DNA of 33,021 nt from Bacteroidota bacterium (GCA_023251625.1 JAHEYK010000015.1:1-33021); one strand, 5' to 3'. Numbered from the stretch's first letter, positions 1-12,659 are shown. The notes: a model not told the origin generated them from the sequence alone. Program-made: numbers and translations.

Positions 1-18
1 ACATGGAGAATTTCTCGC

Positions 19-318
19 CTAGTGCAATTTTTTATAATGCTTTAAAGGGTGTTGTTTCGCATTTTTTACGGAGTATACAACCACGCTGTCTCCTTCTATT
101 TCGTAAGTAACAAGGTAGGGAAAACGCTTTAAGATGGCCTGCCGGAACTCCTTATATTTTTTCTGGCAGTTCTCGGGATGTTCTACTATATAAGTGGCTG
201 TGTTTTCCCATTCTTCCAGAAATTCCATGCCCAGATTTTCACGCTGTTGTTCGTACCATAAAAAAGCTGCAGCAAGGTCGCTAAGAGCCTGTTCAACTAC
301 CTCTAATTTTCGGCTCAT
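19..318 (-). CDS. ParE/RelE-type toxin of a toxin-antitoxin pair
   Basis: This 99-residue basic protein has the size and pattern of the RelE/ParE superfamily: an N-terminal helical hairpin rich in Glu/Ala (residues 5-45), then a core ending in FRQAILKRFPYLVTYEIEG and a final strand with VVVYSVKNAKQHP. The 'RFPY.V.Y' and 'V..V...K..P' patterns are typical of ParE-like toxins, which act on gyrase, or RelE-like ones, which cut mRNA; the sequence does not decide between them. Its ATG overlaps the stop codon of the upstream antitoxin gene in an ATGA, so the two are translationally coupled, as is usual for such modules. Family is fairly certain; the target is not known. Confidence 0.82.
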   Translation of the reverse strand: MSRKLEVVEQALSDLAAAFLWYEQQRENLGMEFLEEWENTATYIVEHPENCQKKYKEFRQAILKRFPYLVTYEIEGDSVVVYSVKNAKQHPLKHYKKLH

Positions 319-557
319 CTTTTTCCGCTCAATATAATTTTTCTTACCTCGCTTAATGAGTAGGATTTGGATTTACCTGCTTTGCGCAGCTTTTTTCTGT
401 GATCTAATTCGGCTTTGTCTTCAGCAGTTAACCGGTAATCGCTGTCATAGCCAATAGTATATTCTCTGAACATGGCATATACTGCTTTCAAAAATCCGGA
501 GTCGGATATTTCATCAATGGCATGATGCAGTTCTTTTTTTAAGGTGGTGGTTGTCAT
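315..557 (-). CDS. Antitoxin partner of the ParE/RelE-type toxin
   Basis: This 80-residue protein precedes the toxin and overlaps it by four bases. It begins MTTTTLKKELHHAIDEISD and has a C-terminal tail with EDKAELDHRKKLRKAGKSKS followed by SLSEVRK. This layout, a short helical N-terminus and a charged tail that would wrap the toxin, matches small antitoxins common in Bacteroidota. I see no clear helix-turn-helix, so autoregulation by DNA binding is possible but not shown. The call rests on size, gene order, overlap and resemblance to that group. Confidence 0.75.
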   Translation of the reverse strand: MTTTTLKKELHHAIDEISDSGFLKAVYAMFREYTIGYDSDYRLTAEDKAELDHRKKLRKAGKSKSYSLSEVRKIILSGKR

Positions 558-597
558 CTTTTTTTGTATTTAATTATATCTAAGAAAACCTTACTGA

Positions 598-605
598 CAA
601 AGATA
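598..605 (-). promoter_or_regulatory. Putative -7 box of the toxin-antitoxin operon
   Basis: On the minus strand this reads TATCTTTG, a perfect match to the Bacteroidota -7 element TAnnTTTG. A start of transcription about 6 bases further on would leave a leader of about 35 bases before the antitoxin ATG at 557. I see no good -33 TTTG at the usual distance. It implies that the pair is transcribed independently of thiC just upstream. Confidence 0.45.
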
Positions 606-654
606 GGAAATTAAAAGCAAATATTTTTATGTTTGCCCTCGGTATTTATCGATC

Positions 655-2758
<2,104 letters not shown>

Positions 2759-2769
2759 AGATTCCGTGA

Positions 2770-4695
2770 TCAAATTTTTATACCGATGATTAATACATCG
2801 TCCGTCTGTTCATTGTTGCCTTTCCAGTTCTCAAATGTTTCTTCTAGTATTTTTTTCTGCCCTTCTAATGGCTGATCGCTAATCGCTAATAGCTTTTCAT
2901 GCAGTTGCTTGTATTTGAATTTTTTTCCTTTCGGCCCGCCAAATTGGTCGGCATAACCGTCTGTATAGAGGTAAAGGATCGCAGGCCCCCTCCCTGCCTC
3001 CCCCTTCAGGGGAGGTGTTTGCGCGATGGTGCAATGGGTAAAAGAATCCTTTTTGCTTCCGAGTCCGATAGGCATTTTATCTGCAGGCAATTCAATAATC
3101 TTTCCATCCTGAATTAAAAGCGGTGCATTGTTTGCGGCAGCATATTGAATGCTAACTCCCCTCTCTGAAGGAGAGGGGTTGGGGGTGAGGCAGAGTAAGA
3201 TTCCATCCATGCCGTCCTGCCCTCCGTCATTGGAAATACTTTCAATGAGTCTTTTTCTGACATGATTAAAAACTTCATTCGGGTGAGAAATATTTTTTTC
3301 GCTGATGGCCTCGTTCAGAAACGAGATGTTGAGCAGGCTCATGAACGCTCCCGGTACTCCGTGGCCGGTAGAATCGCAAATGGCGAGATAAAAACTTCCG
3401 TTCTTTTCAACGGACCAATAAAAATCTCCGCTTACAATATCTTTAGGTTGATAGAAAACAAAATACTCGTTCAGGTTTTTTTTCAACATATCAGCACTTG
3501 ATAAAAGCGTTTGCTGAATCCTTTTTGCATAGTTAATGCTGTCGGTAATGTCTTTATTTTTCTCTTCTATCTCAGTATATGCTTTTTTTAGTTCCACATT
3601 TTTCAGGCGGTTTATTTCTGCTTCTTTCTGGGCATTTTCAATTTTGCTGATGAGCTGGGCGCTTTTTGCTTTCATGGCAGCATCCACGTTCATCATTTCT
3701 TCCCTCACTTTGTGATATTGCTGATAGTGATAAAGCGCTTTTTCATAATCCTTTTTTGATTTGTAAAGTTCAGAGATAGCAAGATGGGCCGGGACTAATG
3801 CCATGCGCAAATTAATTTTCTCAGCTATTTCCTTGGCTTCGAGAAGCATGCGTTCTGCTTCTTCCACTTTATCTTGCCTGAAATAAATTTTTCCGAGGTC
3901 AAGCATGAAACGGGAGATGCCCATTTTATCGCTGAGCTCTGTTGCCAGTTTGATCCCTTGCAAAGAAACTTGTTCTGCTTCTTCAAATTTTCCGGTTTCA
4001 AGGCACAGGGTCATATAGGCATTCAGCGATGCGGCATAACCTCGCCAGTCTTTTATTTCTTTCCGTATCGCCAGGCTTTCCAGAAGGTATTCCCGACTTT
4101 TTTCATACTTTTTTTCTTGAAGATTGCCCTGTCCCAAGCCCATAAGGGCAGCGGCTTCACCTGCCTTATTTTTGAGTGCTCGGTTCAGTTCCAGGCATTG
4201 GATCATGTATTCGATCGCGCTTGTATTGTCGTTCAATGAGTGGTACAAAAAACCCATTTGAAAATAGCATCGAGCTATTTCGGCAGGTTCATTTATTTTC
4301 TGATAGTAACTTAAAGCTTTGGTGATGTGATCAAGTCCGCTGTTGAAATCACTGAAACGGAAATAAACGAGCGCCAGGTTGTAATGAACCTGGGCAATTC
4401 CCCTTTCATTCTCCAGTTCTTTGAAAACCCTCAAAGCTTCGAAAAGTTTTTCAAGCGCAAGTTCGTAATTGGTGATCTGAACATAACAGAAACCTTCGTT
4501 GGTCAGCGCAGTGGCATTTCCGTTGGGGTAATTTATTTTCAGAGAAATTTTCTGCGCATCTTTACTTAAGGTGATCGCCTGTTGTGTGTCCGAATTGCGG
4601 ATTTCAAAGGCAAGCTGATTCATCGCATCCACCTTTTGAATGTCGGTAGCAGTTGAGACTTTAGCTTCCAGTTCTGATATTTTTTCAGACATCAT
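2770..4695 (-). CDS. TPR-repeat protein with C-terminal SpoIIE-type (PP2C-like) serine phosphatase
   Basis: The N-terminal half (about residues 15-345 of 641) is a row of tetratricopeptide repeats, recognisable by recurring motifs such as ALTNEGFCYVQITNYELALE and ARCYFQMGFLYHSL. A coiled-coil linker follows (AQKEAEINRLKNVELKKAY, then ITDSINYAKRIQQTLL). The C-terminal 235 residues are a SpoIIE domain with metal-binding motifs FYQPKDIVSGDFYW, AICDSTGHGVPGAFMS, LYTDGYADQFGG and EQTDDVLIIGI. Such proteins dephosphorylate anti-sigma antagonists or act as signalling outputs; the target here is unknown. No signal peptide or membrane segment is seen, so it is probably cytoplasmic. It starts 20 bases after thiS stops, inside a locus led by a TPP riboswitch, an unusual place for a phosphatase. 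Two palindromic repeats are translated within the phosphatase domain, just before YAAANN and before ILYLYTDGY. Confidence 0.93.
   Translation of the reverse strand: MMSEKISELEAKVSTATDIQKVDAMNQLAFEIRNSDTQQAITLSKDAQKISLKINYPNGNATALTNEGFCYVQITNYELALEKLFEALRVFKELENERGIAQVHYNLALVYFRFSDFNSGLDHITKALSYYQKINEPAEIARCYFQMGFLYHSLNDNTSAIEYMIQCLELNRALKNKAGEAAALMGLGQGNLQEKKYEKSREYLLESLAIRKEIKDWRGYAASLNAYMTLCLETGKFEEAEQVSLQGIKLATELSDKMGISRFMLDLGKIYFRQDKVEEAERMLLEAKEIAEKINLRMALVPAHLAISELYKSKKDYEKALYHYQQYHKVREEMMNVDAAMKAKSAQLISKIENAQKEAEINRLKNVELKKAYTEIEEKNKDITDSINYAKRIQQTLLSSADMLKKNLNEYFVFYQPKDIVSGDFYWSVEKNGSFYLAICDSTGHGVPGAFMSLLNISFLNEAISEKNISHPNEVFNHVRKRLIESISNDGGQDGMDGILLCLTPNPSPSERGVSIQYAAANNAPLLIQDGKIIELPADKMPIGLGSKKDSFTHCTIAQTPPLKGEAGRGPAILYLYTDGYADQFGGPKGKKFKYKQLHEKLLAISDQPLEGQKKILEETFENWKGNNEQTDDVLIIGIKI
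2997..3015. repeat. GC-rich palindrome translated inside the SpoIIE domain
   Basis: Arms CCTCCCC (2997-3003) and GGGGAGG (3009-3015) flank the loop CTTCA. On the gene's strand it encodes the segment TPPLKGEAGRGPA, placed just before the strand leading to the metal-binding TDGY motif. It belongs to the same family as the palindromes in thiC. Confidence 0.8.
3158..3178. repeat. Second GC-rich palindrome translated inside the SpoIIE domain
   Basis: Arms CCCCTCTC (3158-3165) and GAGAGGGG (3171-3178) flank a five-base loop. On the gene's strand the element gives TPNPSPSERGVS in place of the usual short turn before the strand IQYAAANN. The frame is kept. Confidence 0.8.
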
Positions 4696-4715
4696 TTTTT
4701 GCCACAGATTACACC

Positions 4716-4916
4716 CTATCCTCCCTGCGTTGCTTTGATGATCAATACGTTGTCGTTCTCCTTTAATTCAAACTTTTCCCATTCTGTTTTAGGCACTACT
4801 TTTTCATTCACAGCAAAAGCGGTTCCGTTGGTGCTTGCCATATTTAATGACTGCACCAGCTCGGAAATATTTTTTCCGGAGAAATCTTTTTGTTCGGAGT
4901 TGATGAGTAGCTTCAT
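4716..4916 (-). CDS. thiS: Sulfur carrier protein ThiS
   Basis: This 66-residue ubiquitin-fold protein ends in the required Gly-Gly (ATQGG), whose terminus is adenylated and thiocarboxylated to donate sulfur for the thiamine thiazole ring. It also has the typical FAVNEKVVPKTEWEKFELKE stretch and the late strand DNVLIIKA. It is the first gene behind the TPP riboswitch, which supports the call. Its usual partners thiG, thiH, thiE and thiF are not in the window; the next gene is the SpoIIE phosphatase and then thiC. Confidence 0.95.
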   Translation of the reverse strand: MKLLINSEQKDFSGKNISELVQSLNMASTNGTAFAVNEKVVPKTEWEKFELKENDNVLIIKATQGG

Positions 4917-4928
4917 TCTTAATAGGCC

Positions 4929-4951
4929 CTTCGACTACGCTCAGGGTGACA
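4929..4951. repeat. Interspersed repeat of the CTTCGACTnCGCTCAG type
   Basis: This 23-base unit lies between the TPP aptamer and the thiS start, 12 bases from the ATG. A second copy at 31672-31694 matches it at 20 of 23 positions and lies in a signal-peptide coding region. Here it becomes part of the thiS leader RNA and must lie in or next to the expression platform of the riboswitch. Confidence 0.75.
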
Positions 4952-4985
4952 GCCAAGAAAACTTAAAGAGGAGAGATGAACTCCG

Positions 4986-5070
4986 ACTTATTCCCTGCGT
5001 CAGTATTACCTGCATCAGGTTCCAAGGGTTTTTTCTCAGTCGTTATTATCCTCCCGACACCCCTATAAGT
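4986..5070 (-). promoter_or_regulatory. TPP riboswitch (THI element) upstream of thiS
   Basis: On the minus strand the region contains the hallmarks of the thiamine pyrophosphate aptamer in order: AGGGGTG, then GACTGAGA, ACCCTTGGAACCTGATGC, and the closing GCAGGGAA. Closing helix P1 is formed by ACTTAT (5065-5070) and ATAAGT (4986-4991). High TPP would be expected to switch off thiS and the genes behind it. The 69 bases between the aptamer and thiS would hold the expression platform; I see no convincing intrinsic terminator, so control may be on translation initiation. Confidence 0.95.
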
Positions 5071-5078
5071 TTCTTCTT

Positions 5079-5087
5079 CAAATATTA
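5079..5087 (-). promoter_or_regulatory. Putative -7 box of the thi operon
   Basis: The minus strand reads TAATATTTG, which is TAnnTTTG with one extra base. A start about 6 bases downstream (near 5073) would place the RNA 5' end right at the first helix of the TPP aptamer, which makes the position sensible even though the match is imperfect. Confidence 0.4.
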
Positions 5088-5149
5088 GGAAAAATAAGGC
5101 ACTGAGAAAATTAATTTTTGAACATTTTAACGAGAGTGGCTGTTCGAGT

Positions 5150-5169
5150 CCCTCTCCTTTGGGAGAGGG
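5150..5169. repeat. Intergenic GC-rich palindrome
   Basis: Arms CCCTCTCC (5150-5157) and GGAGAGGG (5162-5169) with loop TTTG lie between the end of the leucine-rich-repeat gene and the thi promoter. The following bases continue with GGGTGAGG, the same tail seen after the palindrome at 3158-3178, so the conserved unit is longer than the hairpin. Confidence 0.75.
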
Positions 5170-5191
5170 ATTTAGGGTGAGGTGGGTGAGG

Positions 5192-5803
5192 TCACCCCCC
5201 AGTCACACAATGGCAGCTGGGGGAAAAATGAATAATAACCCTGGGCAACATTTCCTGAATATGTTTTTGTGTGTTATCATCAATTTCTATAACACGCAGG
5301 TCCATCGACCGGAGTTTTTTCAGCTTGTTGAGCTCATCCGGAAAACTTCCGATCTGGTTGTTCCACAGGTCCAGCACTTGCAGATTCGTCAGTTCGCCAA
5401 TGGTATGAGGGATTGCGAGCAGCTCGTTTCTGCCGGCCGATATTCTCTTCAGGTTCTTCAGTTTGCCGAGTGAATCAGGAAAATATTCGATCTTATTGGA
5501 AGCAATATCCAGCATTTCCAAATTTTTTAGTTAGCACATTGCGTTTGGGAGAGAATCGAGCTTGTTGTGGCTTATATCAAGTTCCTGCAGGTATTTGAAC
5601 TGAATGATCTCCATGGGGAATTTTTTCAGTTTTTTTCCCTTCAAGCTGAGACGATAGATCGAGTTAGGATTTTTAAGGGCCTCTTCGAGGTTGTCATAGA
5701 CCGGCGCAGCCAGCAGTTGGGCTGAGTCGAGAAGCTGGGCGAACAGAAAGGATGGCAGAAGGCAAAAGGCAGAAGGCAGAAGTATTTTTAAAAGTAATTT
5801 CAT
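5192..5803 (-). pseudogene. Exported leucine-rich-repeat protein interrupted by an in-frame stop
   Basis: Read through as one frame of 203 codons, this is a small secreted leucine-rich-repeat protein: signal peptide MKLLLKILLPSAFCLLPSFLFA, then repeats of about 23 residues (LQELDISHNKLDSLP, LEMLDIASNKIEYFP, LKRISAGRNELLAIP, LQVLDLWNNQIGSFP, LRSMDLRVIEID) and a tail ending FSPSCHC. The codon at 5531-5533 is TAA, directly between NAMC and LKNLEML, where a Lys is expected; one A-to-T change from AAA explains it. The frame is unchanged on both sides. It could be a young pseudogene, a sequencing error or a strain polymorphism. Its ATG overlaps the ribF stop codon (TAATG), so it follows ribF in the same transcript. 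Confidence 0.85.
5754..5781. repeat. Four tandem heptamers in a signal-peptide coding region
   Basis: The plus strand has GGCAGAA, GGCAAAA, GGCAGAA, GGCAGAA in a row. On the gene strand this makes the LLPSAFCLLPSF core of the leucine-rich-repeat protein's signal peptide. A gain or loss of one seven-base unit would shift the frame. Confidence 0.75.
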
Positions 5804-6729
5804 TATGCCAATATCTTTAATGACTTTTCCTTGTCTCCGTCAATTGCTTTTTTAAGTGCATCCATGTTTTCAAACTTTTTCTCATCGCGTATCTTCTGCC
5901 TGAAAAAGATACGAATGTTCTCGTTATAAATGTCCTTTTCAAAATCAAAAATATTCACTTCAATAGTTCGTTTTTCTCCATTCACAGTAGGATTAAAGCC
6001 AATGCTCATCATTCCTCCATACATTTTATTTTCTACTTCTACTTCAACCGCATAAATTCCATCGGCAGGGATCAGTTTGTATTTATCTTCAATCACCGTA
6101 TTTGCAGTAGGATACCCCAGCCCTTTGCCTAATCCTTTTCCCTTAACTACCTTCCCACTTATCGAGTACGTATAGCCTAAAAATTTATTCGCTGTTATAA
6201 TATCGCCTCCATCCAACGCCTTGCGTATTTTGGTGGAACTGATCTCTACTTTATTGATATCCTGCGCAGGGATTTTTTCCAGTTCAAAACCATACGTAGG
6301 AGCGAGTTTTTTCAGCTCCTTGAAAGACCCTTCCCGGTTTCTGCCGAAATGATGGTTGTAGCCGATGATGAGCTTTTTCACCTTCAGCTTGTTAACGAGT
6401 ATATCCCGCACATATTCTGTGTAGGTTGTGCGTGAAAATTCTTTGGTGAAAGGGTGAATGATAAGATGCTCCACGCCAAATTTCTCCAATAGTTCTCTTT
6501 TTTCTTCTTCTGTGGAAAGTAGTTTTAAACTGTCATCATCCGGAAAAAGCACCATGCGTGGATGGGGGTAAAAAGTAAAAATGACTGACTCTCCTTTGAT
6601 GGATGCAGCGGCTTCTTTCAGCTGCTGAATGATCTTTTGATGCCCCAGATGAACTCCGTCAAAAGTGCCGATAGTGACAGCCGCGTTTTTGGCGCCTTTG
6701 AATTTATCTATGCCTTCGTAGATCCTCAT
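5803..6729 (-). CDS. ribF: Bifunctional riboflavin kinase / FAD synthetase
   Basis: The 308-residue protein converts riboflavin to FMN and then FAD. The N-terminal nucleotidyltransferase half has GTFDGVHLGHQKII (residues 22-35, with the HxGH signature), the YNHHFGRNREG block and the SSTKIRKAL segment. The C-terminal flavokinase half has GKVVKGKGLGKGLGYPTAN and FNPTVNGEKRTIEVNIFDF. Length is normal for the family. It is probably cotranscribed with the broken leucine-rich-repeat gene that overlaps its stop codon. Confidence 0.97.
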   Translation of the reverse strand: MRIYEGIDKFKGAKNAAVTIGTFDGVHLGHQKIIQQLKEAAASIKGESVIFTFYPHPRMVLFPDDDSLKLLSTEEEKRELLEKFGVEHLIIHPFTKEFSRTTYTEYVRDILVNKLKVKKLIIGYNHHFGRNREGSFKELKKLAPTYGFELEKIPAQDINKVEISSTKIRKALDGGDIITANKFLGYTYSISGKVVKGKGLGKGLGYPTANTVIEDKYKLIPADGIYAVEVEVENKMYGGMMSIGFNPTVNGEKRTIEVNIFDFEKDIYNENIRIFFRQKIRDEKKFENMDALKKAIDGDKEKSLKILA

Positions 6730-6730
6730 A

Positions 6731-6808
6731 TTTCAGGTTTGAAGTTTCAGGTTTGCATGTTTAGAGCCCGGCTGTTAACCTGGAACTTTGAACCTGAAAC
6801 CTGAAACC
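6731..6808. repeat. Inverted TTTCAGGTT repeats between ribF and atpD
   Basis: The left side has two direct copies of TTTCAGGTTTG (from 6731 and 6745). The right side has AACCTGAAACCTGAAACC (6791-6808), the inverse of the same unit. The pair can fold into a long imperfect hairpin in the ribF leader. This is another interspersed family, different from the GC-rich palindromes. Confidence 0.65.
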
Positions 6809-6850
6809 CAAAGTGTTATCAAATGTATAAAATAAGCCCATAACTTTCCC

Positions 6851-6880
6851 TTTGTGGTTTGACAAATACTATTATTTTCG
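6851..6880 (+). promoter_or_regulatory. Putative atpD promoter
   Basis: TTTG at 6851-6854 and TATTTTCG at 6873-6880 are separated by 18 bases and resemble the Bacteroidota -33 TTTG / -7 TAnnTTTG pair, with one mismatch in the -7 box. It would give a leader of about 100 bases that contains the hairpins at 6899-6960. Confidence 0.35.
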
Positions 6881-6898
6881 CAACACATAAAAATGGTT

Positions 6899-8492
<1,594 letters not shown>

Positions 8493-8508
8493 CATAGCCC
8501 CCTCTAAA

Positions 8509-8527
8509 TCTCCCCCTTCAGGGGAGA
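8509..8527. repeat. GC-rich palindrome after atpD
   Basis: Arms TCTCCCC (8509-8515) and GGGGAGA (8521-8527) with loop CTTCA, in a wider unit beginning GCCCCCTCTAAATC. It lies between the atpD stop codon and the terminator and shares its core with the palindromes inside thiC and the SpoIIE gene. Confidence 0.8.
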
Positions 8528-8539
8528 CTTGAAGTACTA

Positions 8540-8567
8540 AAGCCCAGCATCACTGTTGGGCTTTTTT
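8540..8567 (+). terminator. Intrinsic terminator of atpD
   Basis: Stem AGCCCAGCA (8541-8549) pairs with TGTTGGGCT (8554-8562) through nine pairs including one G-U, with loop TCAC, followed by a T run ending at 8567 and a further T-rich stretch. It is the clearest terminator in the window. Confidence 0.88.
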
Positions 8568-8583
8568 GTTTTTTGGCTGCTAG

Positions 8584-8621
8584 TTCCCCCTTTCAAGGGG
8601 GAAGTTTCGGCTTTGCGAAAC
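8584..8621. repeat. Two adjacent palindromes downstream of the atpD terminator
   Basis: The first has arms TTCCCCC (8584-8590) and GGGGGAA (8597-8603); the second has arms GTTTCG (8604-8609) and CGAAAC (8616-8621). They fill the gap between the atpD terminator and the end of the convergent DUF1801 gene and belong to the GC-rich palindrome family. Confidence 0.7.
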
Positions 8622-8638
8622 GGGGGATGTTTGTTAAA

Positions 8639-9094
8639 TCACCTCTTCCAAGTCTTCTCATAAAACTCAATCCATTTTTCCGGACTGATCTTTTTTGCCA
8701 ATTCTCCTATGAGTTTGTAGGGGATCTCATCCATTTTTGTAAAACGGGTACAGCTTTTACCCATATCTATTTTCTTTTTAGTGATCTTGGCATATTCGGT
8801 TGCGTACCATTTTAAAAGTTTTTTATCTGCATACATCCCCATATGATAAACCGAAACAAAATTCTTTTGCGAAGCTACATTCATGAATGGCAGGGGCAAT
8901 TTCGGGTTGCAATGATAACCAGCAGGGTAAAGGGAATGTGGCACCACGTACCCGATCATTCCATAGCTCATCTCTTCTTTAAATCCCTTGGGTAGATTTT
9001 TTTTGATCACTTTCCGCAGTTCAGAAATCGCGGCTTTTCGGTCAGCCGGAAGGCTTTTAACATAGGCTTCGGGGGTAGTGGCTTTTGATTGCAT
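8639..9094 (-). CDS. DUF1801 family protein
   Basis: A 151-residue protein of the DUF1801 (YdhG/YdeI-like) fold. Marks include TPEAYVKSLPADRKAAISELRKVI at the start, then FKEEMSYGMIGYVVP and FVSVYHMG, and a C-terminal FTKMDEIPYKLIGELAKK. The biochemical role of the family is unknown; it has an ancient frataxin-like fold in some members. The frame opens earlier at a TTG (9115), but the ATG at 9094 lies just after a good -7 box at 9113-9120, so I prefer it. It is convergent with atpD. Confidence 0.85.
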   Translation of the reverse strand: MQSKATTPEAYVKSLPADRKAAISELRKVIKKNLPKGFKEEMSYGMIGYVVPHSLYPAGYHCNPKLPLPFMNVASQKNFVSVYHMGMYADKKLLKWYATEYAKITKKKIDMGKSCTRFTKMDEIPYKLIGELAKKISPEKWIEFYEKTWKR

Positions 9095-9112
9095 TTGATC
9101 ATGGGTTTTGTC

Positions 9113-9120
9113 CAAAATTA
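9113..9120 (-). promoter_or_regulatory. Putative -7 box of the DUF1801 gene
   Basis: The minus strand reads TAATTTTG, a perfect TAnnTTTG. A start near 9106 leaves about 12 bases before the ATG at 9094 and would exclude the earlier TTG at 9115 from the message. Confidence 0.5.
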
Positions 9121-11475
<2,355 letters not shown>

Positions 11476-11503
11476 CATAAAAAGACGATTGTAAAACAAA
11501 AGG

Positions 11504-11528
11504 CCGGGGATACGTCTCCGGTTTTTTT
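11504..11528 (+). terminator. Intrinsic terminator of gyrB
   Basis: Stem CCGGGGA (11504-11510) pairs with TCTCCGG (11515-11521), loop TACG, followed by seven T. It lies after the duplicated gyrB tail and before the convergent gene at 11550. Confidence 0.85.
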
Positions 11529-11549
11529 ATGGTTCAATGAATGGGTGCT

Positions 11550-12128
11550 TTAAAGGCCTATTCCAATTCCTATTCTGAGCTGAGGATTGCCAAAGAATGC
11601 TCTTGAGTAGGGAGTCTCCGTCAGGTTCCAAAGTGCCATAATATTAACGGATGAATTCCCGGAATGTTGGCGAAGTCCACCACCCACCCATACGTTTTCC
11701 ATTAGAAATCTGTTCGAGCTGTAGTACGGATCCCAATTGCCTTCGAGCACTTCATACTCGGCGTGTGCAAAAAAGAATTGGGTAATGAGATATCTCGTAA
11801 ATACGCTTCCACCAAAGATATTCAGGGAATAGGGCGAAGTATTCCGGTTGTCTTTGATATAAATATAGGTGATACCGATCCCTGCAGAATACTTAGGCGT
11901 GATCTTGTATCCGATGATCGGGGATAGGTTGATGAACGTAATTGTACCGAAACTTAAACCCAATCCCCCTCCGGTATAAATCTTATCCTTGCTCCAGAAT
12001 GGAGTGGGGCCCTTCGTTTTATTCGTATCTGCCGGATGCTGAGGAGCAGGTGTTGGAGCGCCAAAATCCTGTGTAAAGCAGTAGGCCGAAGAGAACAAAA
12101 AGCAAAAAGCGATAAAATACTTTTTCAT
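11550..12128 (-). CDS. Small exported beta-barrel-like protein
   Basis: A 192-residue protein with signal peptide MKKYFIAFCFLFSSAYCFTQ. After a Pro-rich linker come alternating hydrophobic strands rich in Gly and aromatics (GGGLGLSFGTITFINLSPII, YSAGIGITYIYIKD, FTRYLITQFFFAHAEYEVLE, WVGGGLRQHSG), ending QLRIGIGIGL. This pattern fits a small eight-stranded outer-membrane barrel. The family is widespread in Bacteroidota but I know no function. It follows the GNAT gene with a 9-base gap, so the two are probably cotranscribed. Confidence 0.75.
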   Translation of the reverse strand: MKKYFIAFCFLFSSAYCFTQDFGAPTPAPQHPADTNKTKGPTPFWSKDKIYTGGGLGLSFGTITFINLSPIIGYKITPKYSAGIGITYIYIKDNRNTSPYSLNIFGGSVFTRYLITQFFFAHAEYEVLEGNWDPYYSSNRFLMENVWVGGGLRQHSGNSSVNIMALWNLTETPYSRAFFGNPQLRIGIGIGL

Positions 12129-12137
12129 CCGTCTAAG

Positions 12138-12596
12138 TTATTCAAAAACAAGTTTGCAGTTGATCCATTCATTATCAAAGACCGTGCGGTACTTTTTATA
12201 AAAGCCGATGGCAGGTTTGTTCCAGTCCAATACCTGCCATTCAAGTTTTCTGACTTTCATTTTTTCAGCAACGCCCACCACAGCGTCAAATAATTTTTTG
12301 CCGATACCTGCCCTACGCATGGATTTGGTGACAATAATATCATCCAGGTATATGCATTTTCCTTTCCAGGTGGAATATTTGATATAATACAACGCAATGC
12401 CCACGATTTTATTCTCCGAGGACTGGGCTACAAAACACGCATATACTTTCTTCTTTCCAAAACCATCGCGCTCCAGTTCTTTCAAAGTCACCTTCACTTC
12501 TTTAGGGGCTTTTTCGTAGGCTGCCAGCTCTTTAATAAGCCCTAAAACAGCAGGTAGATCCTCTTTTCGTGCTTTGCGAATGATGCTGTTTTTCAT
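12138..12596 (-). CDS. GNAT-family N-acetyltransferase, diamine-acetyltransferase-like
   Basis: The 152-residue protein has the GNAT fold: N-terminal IRKARKEDLPAVLGLIKELA, the central strand pair IYLDDIIVTKSMRR with the acetyl-CoA loop RRAGIGKKLFDAVV (the R/Q-x-x-G-x-G/A type), and the C-terminal WQVLDWNKPAIGFYKKY followed by EWINCKL. The FYKKY and late Trp motif are shared with spermidine/spermine and thialysine acetyltransferases. The exact substrate cannot be read from the sequence. It is cytoplasmic, and divergent from fbp. Confidence 0.88.
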   Translation of the reverse strand: MKNSIIRKARKEDLPAVLGLIKELAAYEKAPKEVKVTLKELERDGFGKKKVYACFVAQSSENKIVGIALYYIKYSTWKGKCIYLDDIIVTKSMRRAGIGKKLFDAVVGVAEKMKVRKLEWQVLDWNKPAIGFYKKYRTVFDNEWINCKLVFE

Positions 12597-12606
12597 AGTA
12601 ACTTAA

Positions 12607-12642
12607 GCCCGCCTTCCGTCATAAATCACTAGGAAGGAGGGC
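12607..12642. repeat. Inverted repeat between the GNAT gene and fbp
   Basis: GCCCGCCTTCC (12607-12617) pairs with GGAAGGAGGGC (12632-12642) apart from one base, with a 14-base loop. It lies in the divergent promoter region. Confidence 0.6.
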
Positions 12643-12659
12643 AGGCAAAAATAATTTTT

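Noticed and set aside
8584-8621. Second terminator for the convergent DUF1801 gene
   Set aside because: The stems lack a T run on the minus-strand side and match the dispersed palindrome family, so repeat is the better call.
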